Notes under the pieces: generated by a model
The model's database searches: none
What the model saw: the letters and a program-made list of their open reading frames with translations, nothing else
What the model was told of the DNA's origin: nothing
Translations under genes and position numbers: made by a program
Shown: piece by piece, positions 44,058 to 54,532 of the stretch
Numbering within the stretch: position 1 is the stretch's first letter
Layout of the letters: each line of letters starts with the position of its first letter
Assembly: GCA_028274465.1 (NCBI GenBank)
Contig: CM051455.1
Span: 113,869,547-113,933,546 of the forward strand
Reading direction: 5' to 3'
Source: Plantago ovata
Lineage: Eukaryota > Streptophyta > Magnoliopsida > Lamiales > Plantaginaceae
DNA: 64,000 nucleotides

Positions 44058-47000
44058 TTATTGAGGTAGTTCAATCAATCCAAGGTTATACCTTAGCTTG
44101 CGAACCTATTATCCGGTAGGGGCTTGTAAAGATGTCAGCAAGCTGATCTTCAGTACCTACTTTCACAACCTCAAATACACCTTTTTCCACATGATCTCTA
44201 ATGAAATGATGTCTATATCAATGTGCTTAGTCCTAGAGTGAAACTTAGGATTTGCGTAATTGCAATAGCCACGTGTATTATCACAAAGATTGGTGTTTCT
44301 TTGCAGAAATACCATAATCTCTTAATTGTTGCTGAATCCATAGGATTTGAGCTGTGCAACAACCAGCTGCAATGTATTCAGATTCTGTAGATGAATTGGC
44401 GACACACGTTTGCTTCTTGCTGAACCATGATATTAATCTAGTACCCAAAAACTGACAAGTTCCAGAGGTACTTTTTCTATCAAGAGTTGATCCACCATGA
44501 TCAGCATCAGAATAGCCAACCAATTCAAGTCCAGAATCTTTTGGATACCATAATCCAACATTGACTGTACCTTTAACATATTTCAGTATTTTAATTGCCT
44601 TTTTGTAGTGTGATTCTCTTGGATCCGATTGGAATCTTGCACACACACAAACAGCATACTGAATGTCAGGTCTACTTGCTGTTAAATACAACAAGGAACC
44701 AATGAGCTTCCTATACTTGTGTTCTTCAACACTTTTGTCCTCTTTAGTATAGCCCAATTTGGTACCAACACTCATAGGGATCTTTTCAGGTTTTTCATCC
44801 TCTTTGATCCTAAACTTTATGAGCATTTCTTTCGCATACTTTGCTTGATTTATGAATATTCCATCTTTGAGTTGCTTGACTTGCAACCCTAGGAAATAAT
44901 TCAATTTTCCCATCATACTCATTTCAAACTTATTTGTCATGAGTTTGGCAAAATCATCACAAAGTTGCTTGTCCTTAGATCCAAAAATTATGTCATCCAC
45001 ATAAATTTGAACTAAGATTAATTTACCATCATGGTTCATGGTAAAAAGAGTTTTGTCAACTTCACCTTTCTTGAAACCATTTTCCAGCAAGAACTTAGCT
45101 AAGGTATCATACCATGCTCTTGGTGCTTGCTTTAGACCATATACAGCTTTCTGAAGCTTATATACCATCTTGGTTTCTGAGGGAAGTTCAAAGCCAGGGG
45201 GTTGTTCTAGGTAGACTTCTTCAGCAAGTTCACCATTTAAGAATGCACTCTTAACATCCATTTGGTAAACAATGAAGTCATTGTGAGCAGCAAAGGCCAA
45301 GAAAAGCCTAATTGCATCCAATCTTGCAACTGGAGCGTAAGACTCATCATAGTCCAATCCTTCAGTCTGACAGTAACCTTGAGCAACTAAGCGTGCTTTG
45401 TTTCTTGTTACTTCACCAGACTCGCTCAGCTTGTTTCTGAACACCCACTTTGTACCAATAGCTTTCTATTTTCAGCAAGTGGCACAAGTTTCCAGACTTT
45501 GTTTCTTTCAAATTGATCCAATTCTTCTTGCATTGCCTTTATCCATTCAGAATGCTTCAAAGCTTCTTCTATGGTTTTAGGTTCAATTTCTGAAACAAAG
45601 CAAGAGAATAAAGATTCTACTTCTACGACAGTTGCTTCTTCAGCAAGTCCTTGAGTAGCTTTGGATCTAGTCACTTGGCGTTTATTAATATCGCCAATCA
45701 TATCCGTAGAGGGATGATCTCTAATCCATTTATTAACAGGTTTCCTGTTTGTTGGATCAGGATATGTTTGCTTATCAGCATGTGACTCTTCAGTATGTAC
45801 TTGTTCAGTACTACTGGGAATTTGTGTCTCTGCTGAGATTTGATCGTCAGCAACTGCTTGCTCAGCATTGCTGGGTTGAGATATTTCATCAGCAGGCACT
45901 GGAGATTGCGTAATTTCAGCAACTTCCGGAGCAACCGCATCTTTTGCTGGAAATTCTTTGTCGTGAACTATATTTATCTTGTCATGACTCGGGGGAAGGA
46001 GAATCATTGTCAGAATCATCATTTAGTTCAATTGACTTGATTTGCCTAGCATCAGACTCAGTTCTTTGCTCATGTATGATTAGCTTTTTCATACATTCTG
46101 ATATTTCTTCTTCAGCAGGCACACCTTGTGTCTTTTCGTAGAATACAACATGCACAGATTCTTCAATCTTTTGTGCCTTTTTGTTGTAAACTCTGTAAGC
46201 TTTACTATGCAAGGAGTAGCCAAGAAATATCGCTTCGTCTGCCTTTGGTTGAAATGTTCTTAGGTACTCTCTACCATTGTTAAGAACGAAACACTTGCAA
46301 CCAAATACTCTTAGATGAGTGATGTTAGGAGGTCTTCCAACAACAATTCATAAGGAGTTTTGTTGTATTCCTTAGTAATCAAACATCTATTCTGAGTATA
46401 GCAGGCGGTATTAATCGCTTCAACCCAGTAAGCCTCACTTATCTCAGTGTCAGCAAGCATTGTTCTTGCGGCTTCTTCAGGGTACGATTCTTCCGTTCAG
46501 CAACACCATTTTGCTGTGGTGTCCTTACTGAGGATAACTGATGTTGAATACCTTTGGAGGTACAATATTCAGTTATGTACTGGTTTACAAACTCAGTACC
46601 ATGGTCTGTCCTTATGACTCTTACCTTGTCATTTTTCATGACTTCAAGCTTATTCAGCAAGTTAGGTAATTCAGTCTTGGTTTCAGATTTGTGTTTGATG
46701 AATACTACCCAAGTGAATCTTGAATAGTCATCTACCACGACTAGACCATACTTCTTACCAGCATAGCTTGTTGAAGAAGATTCAAACAAGTCCATGTGTA
46801 AGAGTTGTAAAGGTTTTGTAGTTGACGATACTGCCTTGTTCTTGAAAGAAGATTTGGTTTGCTTTCCTTGCTGACATGCATTGCAAACACCATCCTTCTT
46901 AAAAGTAACCCTAGGTAATCCAACTACAAGTGCCTTTTTAGACAGCTTATTCAGCGTCTTGAAGTTTAGATGACTTGTTCGTTTATGCCATAACCATGCT

Positions 47001-47437
47001 TTTTCAGCAAGGCAATCATGATCTGAGACAAGGCATTTTTCAACGTTTGCTGAAGACCAATCAACGGTGTACAAGCCTCCTGATCTTCTTGCAATCATTA
47101 TAACCTTTTTAGTCTCAAAATCTACAAGTTTACATTCATCACTTTTAATTTCGATGAAGTATCCTTTGTCAGCAAATTGACTCATGCTGAAAAGGTTAAA
47201 CTTAAGATTTTTGACATAAAGAACTCCAGAAATGGTTATGCATCCCAACTTCACATCACCATAGCCTTTTGTAGATCCGGAGCCTCCACCAGCAAACCTT
47301 ATTGTTGGACCTTTAGACCACCGTCTATAGTTTATAAGGTTATTCTTGTTGCCCGTCATGTGCTTTCCACAACCACTATCAAAGTGCCAGATTGCATCGT
47401 TTGTCTCCGTGGCTGCAGTCTGCACAATCAAGAGCAA
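44058..47437 (-). pseudogene. S3 protease, integrase, RT and RNase H (small indels)
   Basis: 46439-47437 is open: protease motif WHFDSGCGKHMTGN, pre-integrase zinc (WHKRTSHLN ... CNACQQGK) and integrase core with IRTDHGTEF and the NGVAERKN glutamate region. 44281-45444 is open RT ([36 protein letters not shown]) and part of RNase H. Frame breaks from single bases fall near 46476, 46344, 45995, 45467 and in 44030-44290. Ends PQ-stop at 44058. Catalytic motifs are intact, so the copy may be young, with some breaks due to sequence error. Confidence 0.92.
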
Positions 47438-48685
47438 ACAAGTTAATTATCCATGATGGATGTCCATTAACATGTTCAAGAATGCGTCCAGTGGAAACCC
47501 AAGTCTGAAGTTTTTCAACTTTGACTTGTTTTCTACTTGCTGAGGAACTAGGAGGTTTTGAGCTAAAGACTTTTGACTCGTGCTGGTCAAATCCACTTTC
47601 TGATGTGGTGTCTTGCTCTGTTGACCTTTTTGCTGAACATACTTTTCAGTAAGTTCTTTTCTAGCAAGGTTCCTTCTAGTCCTAGCATTGGAGTCTTTTC
47701 AAAACTCTTAGGCTTGGTTTTCTTCATCTCTTTGAAGTATCTTTGCTGACTTTGCTTATACTCATGAAAGAGTTGACTTTGCTTGGTTTTGAAACCGAGT
47801 CCACTCTTTGGAGAATGCTGAGCTTTAGCATCAGCAACCTTACTTGATTCAGGTTTGTCAGCAAAGGACTTCTGATTACTTTTGGTAATCTTGCCTTTAG
47901 ACTTAACAACTTGCTTTTCAGCAACTTGTTTGGCGGAATGCTTCACGGCATTCTTTTTCTTTCCAGTTTGCTTCACAGCAACCTGTTTTCCTTTTAAAGT
48001 CTTGTTACTTAGATCAGCAACAGCGGGCTTTATGGTCATAGGTACTGATTGCATGTTTCAGCAACTTAGTTTGACCAAACTGATAGATCACTGGTGGACT
48101 ACTATCAGTAGCACGTACAAAGGAGATAGGTGATTTATCTTTTCTCAAGATTTCTAGATTATCACCTTCACACGTTGCTCCTAAACCTTCTTTCTGAGAT
48201 GGATCTCTCAAATAAGAGTTTAGTTCAGTCAGCGTATTACTTGCTTCCACATAAGATTTGAAATTGATTTTCATCTTTTTCATTTCTTGGATTTCAGCAA
48301 GTAACTTTAGAATTGAAGACTGATACTCTTCTAATTCTAATGCCATTTGAGAATTTTTCTCTGCAGCCTCAGCAATCAACTTCTTAAGACGCCTTATTTC
48401 AGCATCCTTTTCTTCTGTCTCTTCCTTCAGCAAAACGTACTTTTCAGTAGTTTGCTTGGTCAGAGTTTCAGCAAGTTGAAGTTTTTCTTACTGTTTGCTG
48501 AGAGTTTTCTCAAATCTTTCGATTTCTCCTTGAATCTTGTCAAGGTCAATCTCGTCTTCACTTTCTGAATTAGAGTCAGAGGTAGAATCATTTACCTGAC
48601 CGGCCATGAGGCAGAATTCGTAGTTCGACACGTCTAGGATAAGCTTCCATAGCTATTCCACACACTTCTTTGCCAATCTCTACGT
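47438..48685 (-). pseudogene. S3 gag C-terminal / gag-pol linker region
   Basis: Coding in three pieces: an acidic, Ser/Asp-rich part, then coiled-coil (48014-48433, LKEETEEKDAEIRRLKKLI), then a Lys-rich basic part (47587-48054, KQVAEKQVVKSKGKITKSN). Breaks: a TAA near 48490 after TLSKQ, and shifts near 48040 and 47610. It lies between the zinc knuckle and the protease. The length and Lys-rich composition fit a long SIRE-type gag tail. Confidence 0.7.
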
Positions 48686-49858
48686 CTAGAGTGGCTTCCT
48701 CATCGTCGGTGTCTGAACTTTCATCCTCACTGTCCTCGGAGCTTGTCTCAATGCACAATGCATCGATTTTTGCTTGAAGCTTCTTCTTTTCTTCAGCAAT
48801 GAAAGCTCTTTTGAACTTCTTCTTCTTTTCAGCAGATTGCCTTTCAGCAAGGGGCAATTTGCTTTGAAGTGTCCAGGCTTTTTGCAGTAAAAACATAGAT
48901 CATTTCCAACTGCTGGCTCTTCTGATGATGTAGCTTGCTGAGCTTGCTTGTTCAGCGAGCTAGTATCATTCTTGTACTTATGGTAGTTATTACCAAGATG
49001 CTTTTTCAGCTTCTCTTTTGCTTTTCGCCTTTCAAGTTCCTTACTGATGAATTTCTTCATGTTTTTAACAACCAAAGCATTTTCATCAGCAGGCTCTTTA
49101 TCATTCTTCTTTTCAGAAGATGACGGCTTTGCAGCAAGAGCAATGTTTTGCGATTTTTCAGCAAACACATTTTCTCTTTGCTTTGTCTCATAGTTGACAG
49201 TAGCAAGATGGGAGAACAACTCAGTTGGTGTAATGTCAGGCATTCCTTGATTGTAATAGAAATTCTGAGTATGGATCCATTCTTGATTCAAACTCCTGAT
49301 GATAGTTTTCACTTTCTCAGAATCTGAATAAAAATTTCCAACACCCAGCGCTGCCATTTCACTAACAAGAGTTGTGAATCTAAAGTCCAAGTCTTCCAAT
49401 GACTCGTTAGCACCTTGCTTAAAGTTTTGAAACTTCAGCTTAAGTACTTCAAGTTTGTTTTCCTTGGTCTTGTCAGATCCAGCACAAAGATCTTGAACCA
49501 TTTTCCAAGCCTCCTTAGCAGTCTTAGCACCCCACAGTTTGCACTGTATGGTATCCGGAGTTGATCTGATGATGATGTTTCTTGCTTGGCCATCAAGACG
49601 GAATCTCATAGCTTCGTCAGATGTCCATTCCTCTCTTGGTTTTGGCACAACAGTATCTGAAGGTTCGCCTTGGATGGTTTCCTTTCCAGCTTCAGTGGTT
49701 CTGTGAGGGAAACTCCTTACAACCTTGGTGATTTTGATAGGTCCATCATTAATGACAGTGACCATCTCATCACTAATGGCCTCAAGATGTAACATCATGT
49801 TGTTTCGCCATTTCTCGTAATTTTCCAGCTTCAGCAAGGGAGCATCTCCTAAAGACAT
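48686..49858 (-). CDS. S3 gag (UBN2-type) with zinc knuckle
   Basis: Starts MSLGDAPLLKLENYEKWRNN about 100 bp after the primer-binding site. Gag core with LWGAKTAKEAWKMVQDLC, FKQGANESLEDLDFRFTTLV and FSHLATVNYETKQREN, then CCHC zinc knuckle CFYCKKPGHFKANC (about 48860-48900). After the knuckle one C appears lost in a C run near 48860: the expected continuation (LAERQSAEKKKKF ...) is in another frame from 48896 to 48588. It forms the particle in Copia elements. Confidence 0.88.
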   Translation of the reverse strand: MSLGDAPLLKLENYEKWRNNMMLHLEAISDEMVTVINDGPIKITKVVRSFPHRTTEAGKETIQGEPSDTVVPKPREEWTSDEAMRFRLDGQARNIIIRSTPDTIQCKLWGAKTAKEAWKMVQDLCAGSDKTKENKLEVLKLKFQNFKQGANESLEDLDFRFTTLVSEMAALGVGNFYSDSEKVKTIIRSLNQEWIHTQNFYYNQGMPDITPTELFSHLATVNYETKQRENVFAEKSQNIALAAKPSSSEKKNDKEPADENALVVKNMKKFISKELERRKAKEKLKKHLGNNYHKYKNDTSSLNKQAQQATSSEEPAVGNDLCFYCKKPGHFKANCPLLKGNLLKRRRSSKELSLLKKRRSFKQKSMHCALRQAPRTVRMKVQTPTMRKPL

Positions 49859-49956
49859 CCTGTCAGCAAAGCACTACCAAACTGATCAAGTGAAAGTGAT
49901 TTACGGAAAGCACTTAAGGGGATCTAGGTTCAGTGCAGAAGGCTAAAGAACCTCCT

Positions 49957-49968
49957 GCTCTGATACCA
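49957..49968 (-). promoter_or_regulatory. S3 primer-binding site
   Basis: Minus strand TGGTATCAGAGC (tRNA-Met type), two bases after the LTR end. Fixes the LTR border at 49971. Confidence 0.93.
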
Positions 49969-49970
49969 CT

Positions 49971-51633
49971 TGTTGGTCCCTTTAAACACAAGAAAAGACT
50001 AGAGGGGGGGGGGGGTGAATAGTCTTTTCAAACTTTCGTCGTTTAAAACTTTCTCAGCAAGTACTTATTACTTTTCAGTAATGAGGTTACTGATACTTAA
50101 CTTTCTCAGCAATCGTAAGTTACTTTCAGTAACTCGGTTTGCTGATACTTAAAATCAGAGAGCGGAAGTCTTTGAAACAGTAAGTGCTTTTTCAGCAAGT
50201 GAGGTGTTTCAGCAAGTGATGTGAGTGACTGTGTACAAACAGATATAAATTGCTGAAAGCTAAATGCAATAAGTAAATCACACAAACGCTTTTATAGTGG
50301 TATCTGAGAGTGGCGTAATCTCCCAACTAATCCACTTTGTCCTTTCTAGGACTGAATCCACTAAGATATGATTGAGGTTCCTTACAATCTCCTATCTAAA
50401 GCGATTCAACAGAAACCAAAGCACACTTGCTTCGTCTCCAATCTAAACTAGAGAACTCAACCTTGTTCTCCACCAAACTTGGTACTTATAATCAGCAAAA
50501 CTATGCTTGATTAAGTTCCCCCTGAATATCACGCCTGAAAGGGTGTATTTTCAGTTAGAGAGTTTTAGGGTGAGATGACTTAATTATAACTTATTCAGTT
50601 ACAACAAGTAATCTAAGAAACACAACTTGGAATACTTTGCAGTAAACAAGTTTGATTGTTTCTGGTGTCAAGACTTGTTCTTGTTCGAAAGAAAGAACAC
50701 TTAACTAATTTCTTAGCCGAGTTTGTTCTACTTCTTCACAAGTAGCTTTTTCAAGCTTTAAGTCTTGGAACGGATCAATGGCAGTAAGATAGTTTGAAGG
50801 TTTGTGAGTTTTAAGCACAAGTGAGAGTTTGATCACGTTGTTGACACACTTCAACTCTTTGCCGGATGACCTCTATTTATAGTGCAAGTAAGGAGCCGTT
50901 TGAATTTCAAATCCTAAGGCTTTTGTTCCTTAACATGTCACTATCTTGCTTTTGTACTTCAGCAGCAACCTTTGTTTGTCTTCTAGTCTTCATGTCCTTT
51001 GTGTGTAAGCTTTGCATTAAATGCACCTTTGAATAGAATTCAACAGTAACATTGGAGCGCAAATTCACGTACATTCAGCAAGAGGTCACATATGTTCATC
51101 AGCAGTGTTCATTCTCAGTTTCAGCAAGCACAACCTACTCTGTCTTTCAGATTTTCACTTATGCAATGTTGTTGCTGAAAATTCCACTTTCTGAACAACA
51201 CGTGCCTTACCAGTCTTCAGCAATCTTCAAGTCTTCAAGTCTTCAAGTTTTCAGATCTTCAAAAGTCTTCAAGATTCTGACCGGTTTCTTATTTGCTTCA
51301 ATAATTTGTTTATAATAAACAAAATACATCTTCAGCAAATACTTCAATAGGTCATTTTCTTTTCAGAAAATCAAAGCTAAGCATCAATAAGATATTTTCT
51401 TTTCAGAAAATAAAATACATCATACGCTAATGTGTCAATAGATTAAATTCTTTTCAGAAATTAAGGTACGTCATCCACAACTTATCTAACACCTATCTAA
51501 GTCATCAGCAAACGTTCCTCTTTTACAATGTCCTTAAAATTCTAAATTCCTATGGACCTTAAGAGTACTAGTTACTGGACTGTTCTTAATTTAGCATGGT
51601 TAATTGCTCATCAAAATTACAAGTTTCCTAACA
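49971..51633 (-). repeat. S3 5' LTR
   Basis: 1663 bp, TGTTAGGAAACTTG ... GGGACCAACA, homologous over its length to the solo LTR at 25243-26929. Near the 3' end GAAAAGACTA/TAGTCTTTTC (49992-50001/50020-50029) encloses a 12-G run. A TATA-like CTATAAATAG (minus) lies near 50875. The frame at 51052-51315 is chance. Confidence 0.93.
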
Positions 51634-53335
51634 CCACTCTACCAGTGATGATGTTGGTGACAGTAGTGACAATGAAGACAATAGGGACAATGATGATACA
51701 GATGGATGAGTTGGTCCTATCCGATCTATTAATGGAACTACCGCCACTACCATAAGCCCCGATGATCACCTATAAGGCCCCTTCAGTAGTCTCAATACCT
51801 TACAACCAGCATACTCAGCCGACCGAGGCCAAACCACGCGGTAACATCTAGTATCACATCTTATTTCCTCATTTTCTTACTGCTAGGGACTAGCTTTAAA
51901 TTCATGAGGGGGGATGGGATTTAAGTGAACTAGTGTTGTTTGTTTGGAGCTTGCCATTGATGGTTTAGAGCTTGACATTGGTAGGATGAGTATAGTACCT
52001 TGCATGTTTATCCGTCTGCATTTGCATTTGCACGTTTACTGCTTTCTTAGTTTTTAGATGCATACACTACATTCATCCTAGGATAGTCTTGCATGTTTTA
52101 TGTGGAGTTTATTGCCAAATTTTTTGAACTTTTTTATTGGGTAGATCAACTAATTATGCCATTAATCATATGCTTCATCTCTATGAATTTGTTTGAGGTT
52201 TTTCTCGCTTGGCTTGTCATATTTATGTATTGCACTTAGTTAAGCTTGGTAGTCTCGACATCACTTAGTGGTGTTTTCTCTACTGCGGTTCACGAAGGCC
52301 TTTATAATAGGATGATGCATGTTAGGGTCTTATGGTTGTTTTTCCGAGTAATTATGTACCTAAGAGGCAACAAGTCTTCACCTTGCTTTGAGATTGCTAA
52401 ATGCCTAGGAAGGAGGTAGTGTGAGATTTTGTGATCCTTTGTTTACAACCTATTCTTCCGAATAGGTTTGGGGAGGGGGTTACGCTATCGTCAGACTTGT
52501 TTTTCGTTTTTCAATTTTGTGTTGTGAGTTTAGTTTTCCTTTTTCGTAAATTTTGTACTCCAACCTATTCTGTCGAATAGGTTTGGGGAGGTCGTTTGTG
52601 TGTCATTCTTATTTCTTTTTCGATGTGCTACTGCTGGCTAAAAAAAAGAAAAAAAAGAGAAAAAGAAAAAAAAAAGAAAAAAAAGAAAAGACCCCAAAAA
52701 AGCAAAGAAGGGTCCAAAAAAGAAAGCCAAAAAGCAATTTAGCAAAGTGTTGTGTCTCATTTCCAATTCTTGTAATGTTCGTAATCGTGTTGTAATTTTC
52801 TATCTTTTCTTTTCATTTGAGTGTCATCTGTTCTAGACCACCCTCGTCCTGCCATTCAGGAAGTGGTGAATAGCTTAAGGCTTTGCTTGAGAGATGGGTA
52901 GAATAGGGGAGTGTTATCTTTTTTAGGGAACCCTCCTTCGTTTGATGAGAGCCAGTATTGGTTCGACCTCTTTGAGGAAAAGTCTTAACTTGGTGAACAG
53001 TAGTAAGTCCTCAGTTTCATAGGCACGGGACAACCATTCGTATTTTAACATGTTTCATTACGTCGTCACTGACTAGGTCCAGGTAGAGAATGTTACGAGA
53101 GACTATCTTGTCTTGACATAAGTGCTTATGTGAATGTGTATGAGTCAATCGAGACATTCTTCAACCTATATTCATGTTATGATTCGTATGGTTTTTGTTC
53201 ATATGTTTGTTGATAGATTCAATAGATTAGTTCATTTCATTTGGCATGAGACTCCATTCTTTGTGTTGCGTTGTTTTTTGCATTAGAGTCTAGCTTAGTT
53301 GCTTGAGGACAAGCAAAGGTTCGGTTTGGGGAGTT
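51634..53335 (+). other. Gypsy copy G3, ORF2 tail and 3' region
   Basis: Plus-strand 3' part of a Gypsy copy cut on the left by S3. 51634-51715 encodes a short tail (STSDDVGDSSDNEDNRDN) like the G1 ORF2-slot tail. Then non-coding: twin hairpins (52447-52468 and 52562-52583), an A-rich tract (52640-52735), polypurine tract (GTTTGGGGAGTT, ending at 53335). Frames at 51552-51755 and 52553-52795 are not genes. Confidence 0.85.
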
Positions 53336-54532
53336 TGATGAATGTGTATTTTACACTTTCATTTGAGTCTTTTTCACCTATTTTAGCTATCCTCTATGTT
53401 AATTAAGCTATATTTTAGTGCATTTTATTAGAATAGTGTCACGTTTCCGTTTAGTTTGTATTTTACAGGTTTTGGGTGAAAAACGAGGTTTTCCGAGCAA
53501 TTATATTGAAGTAGACAAGGAATTGGTGTTCCGAAGGCCTAATTTGAGTATCCGGAAGATTCCGGATAGGATTTGAAGTCTAGGGGTCGAATCTGAAGGC
53601 TAGAAGGTCACTAGAAGGCAAAAACCGAGTCCGAAAAGGAAAAGATATCCAAAAACGCGTCGAAAATGCGTTTCAGCCGAAAAAAGCTCCCGGGCGAGTC
53701 GCCCGGGACGTGGGGCGAATCGCCCCACACCAGGCGAATCGCCCGGTGTGTGGGGCCCTTCGCCCCACACCTGTCGAATGCCTATATATAGTTGCTCAGT
53801 TTTCTACGTTTTTCATACTTTTCCAGACCTTTTCTCTCACCTTTCTCATTAGTTTTAGGTAGGAATTCTCCAGAGCCTGTTATGGGGGTTCTTAGCTTAG
53901 GAGATAATTTTTCTTAGCGTTTTGGAGCTTGTAAGATCGCGATTCTTCGGAGATTGACAACCTTCGGTAACATTGTATCTTACAGTTTTTCTATTTATAT
54001 ATCTTTCATCATGTTTTCAATCATTCGTGGTATGATTTCTGTTGATTGCATGACATCTATGAGTAGCTAAACTTCTCGTTGGTGATAGTATGTGATTTCT
54101 TAGCGAAGGGTTAATAATTATGTTAATGGCTGTATCGCGCATTATACCTAGAGTTATTGCTTTATTTCTTTGATCTATCTAAATCTCTATCTTTGTAGTG
54201 TTGAATAATTACGGAACACAATTGGACAATTCATTGATCAAAGATCTCTATGCAAAACCAGGGAATTTATGCTTGATTATTAACCTGCTATGCTTTGAAT
54301 GACCACACTATCACCAATCTCCATTATCTGTTAAGAAAAACCTTTGCTAAGTCGTCTGTTGATTTATATTCTTAAGTTGGATTAGATAAAGCTAGTTATA
54401 GTCCTTAGAGATCGACACTCGAGGTTATTCTACTGCTACACTACGATTTTCGTTGTAGTTGTGATTTGCCTTTGGCTAAATACAAATTTATTTGATTAAC
54501 TAGAATCTGACAAGTTCTAAACCAGTTCATCA
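53336..54532 (+). repeat. G3 3' LTR
   Basis: 1197 bp, TGATGAATG ... GTTCATCA. TATA box CTATATATAG (53783-53792) directly downstream of a cluster of GC-rich palindromes (53685-53777, e.g. GGGGCGAATCGCCCC, CCCGGGCGAGTCGCCCGGG). No primer-binding site follows. The next sequence is gag in mid-gene, so this is a 3' LTR of an element inserted into G5's gag. Confidence 0.9.

Larger units (their letters stand above)
41903..51633 (-). mobile_element. SIRE-like Copia copy S3 (5' LTR, gag, pol, start of ORF3)
   Basis: Minus strand from the 5' LTR (49971-51633) through primer-binding site, gag, protease, integrase, RT, RNase H and spacer to the start of ORF3, cut by the N gap. It is inserted into the 3' part of Gypsy copy G3 (51634 onward). 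S2 and S3 may be two halves of one element of about 14 kb, or its two haplotypes. Confidence 0.92.

Noticed and set aside
53336..54532. This LTR as the 5' LTR of G5
   Set aside because: No primer-binding site or gag start follows; gag begins in mid-gene, and upstream is a normal 3' region with polypurine tract.
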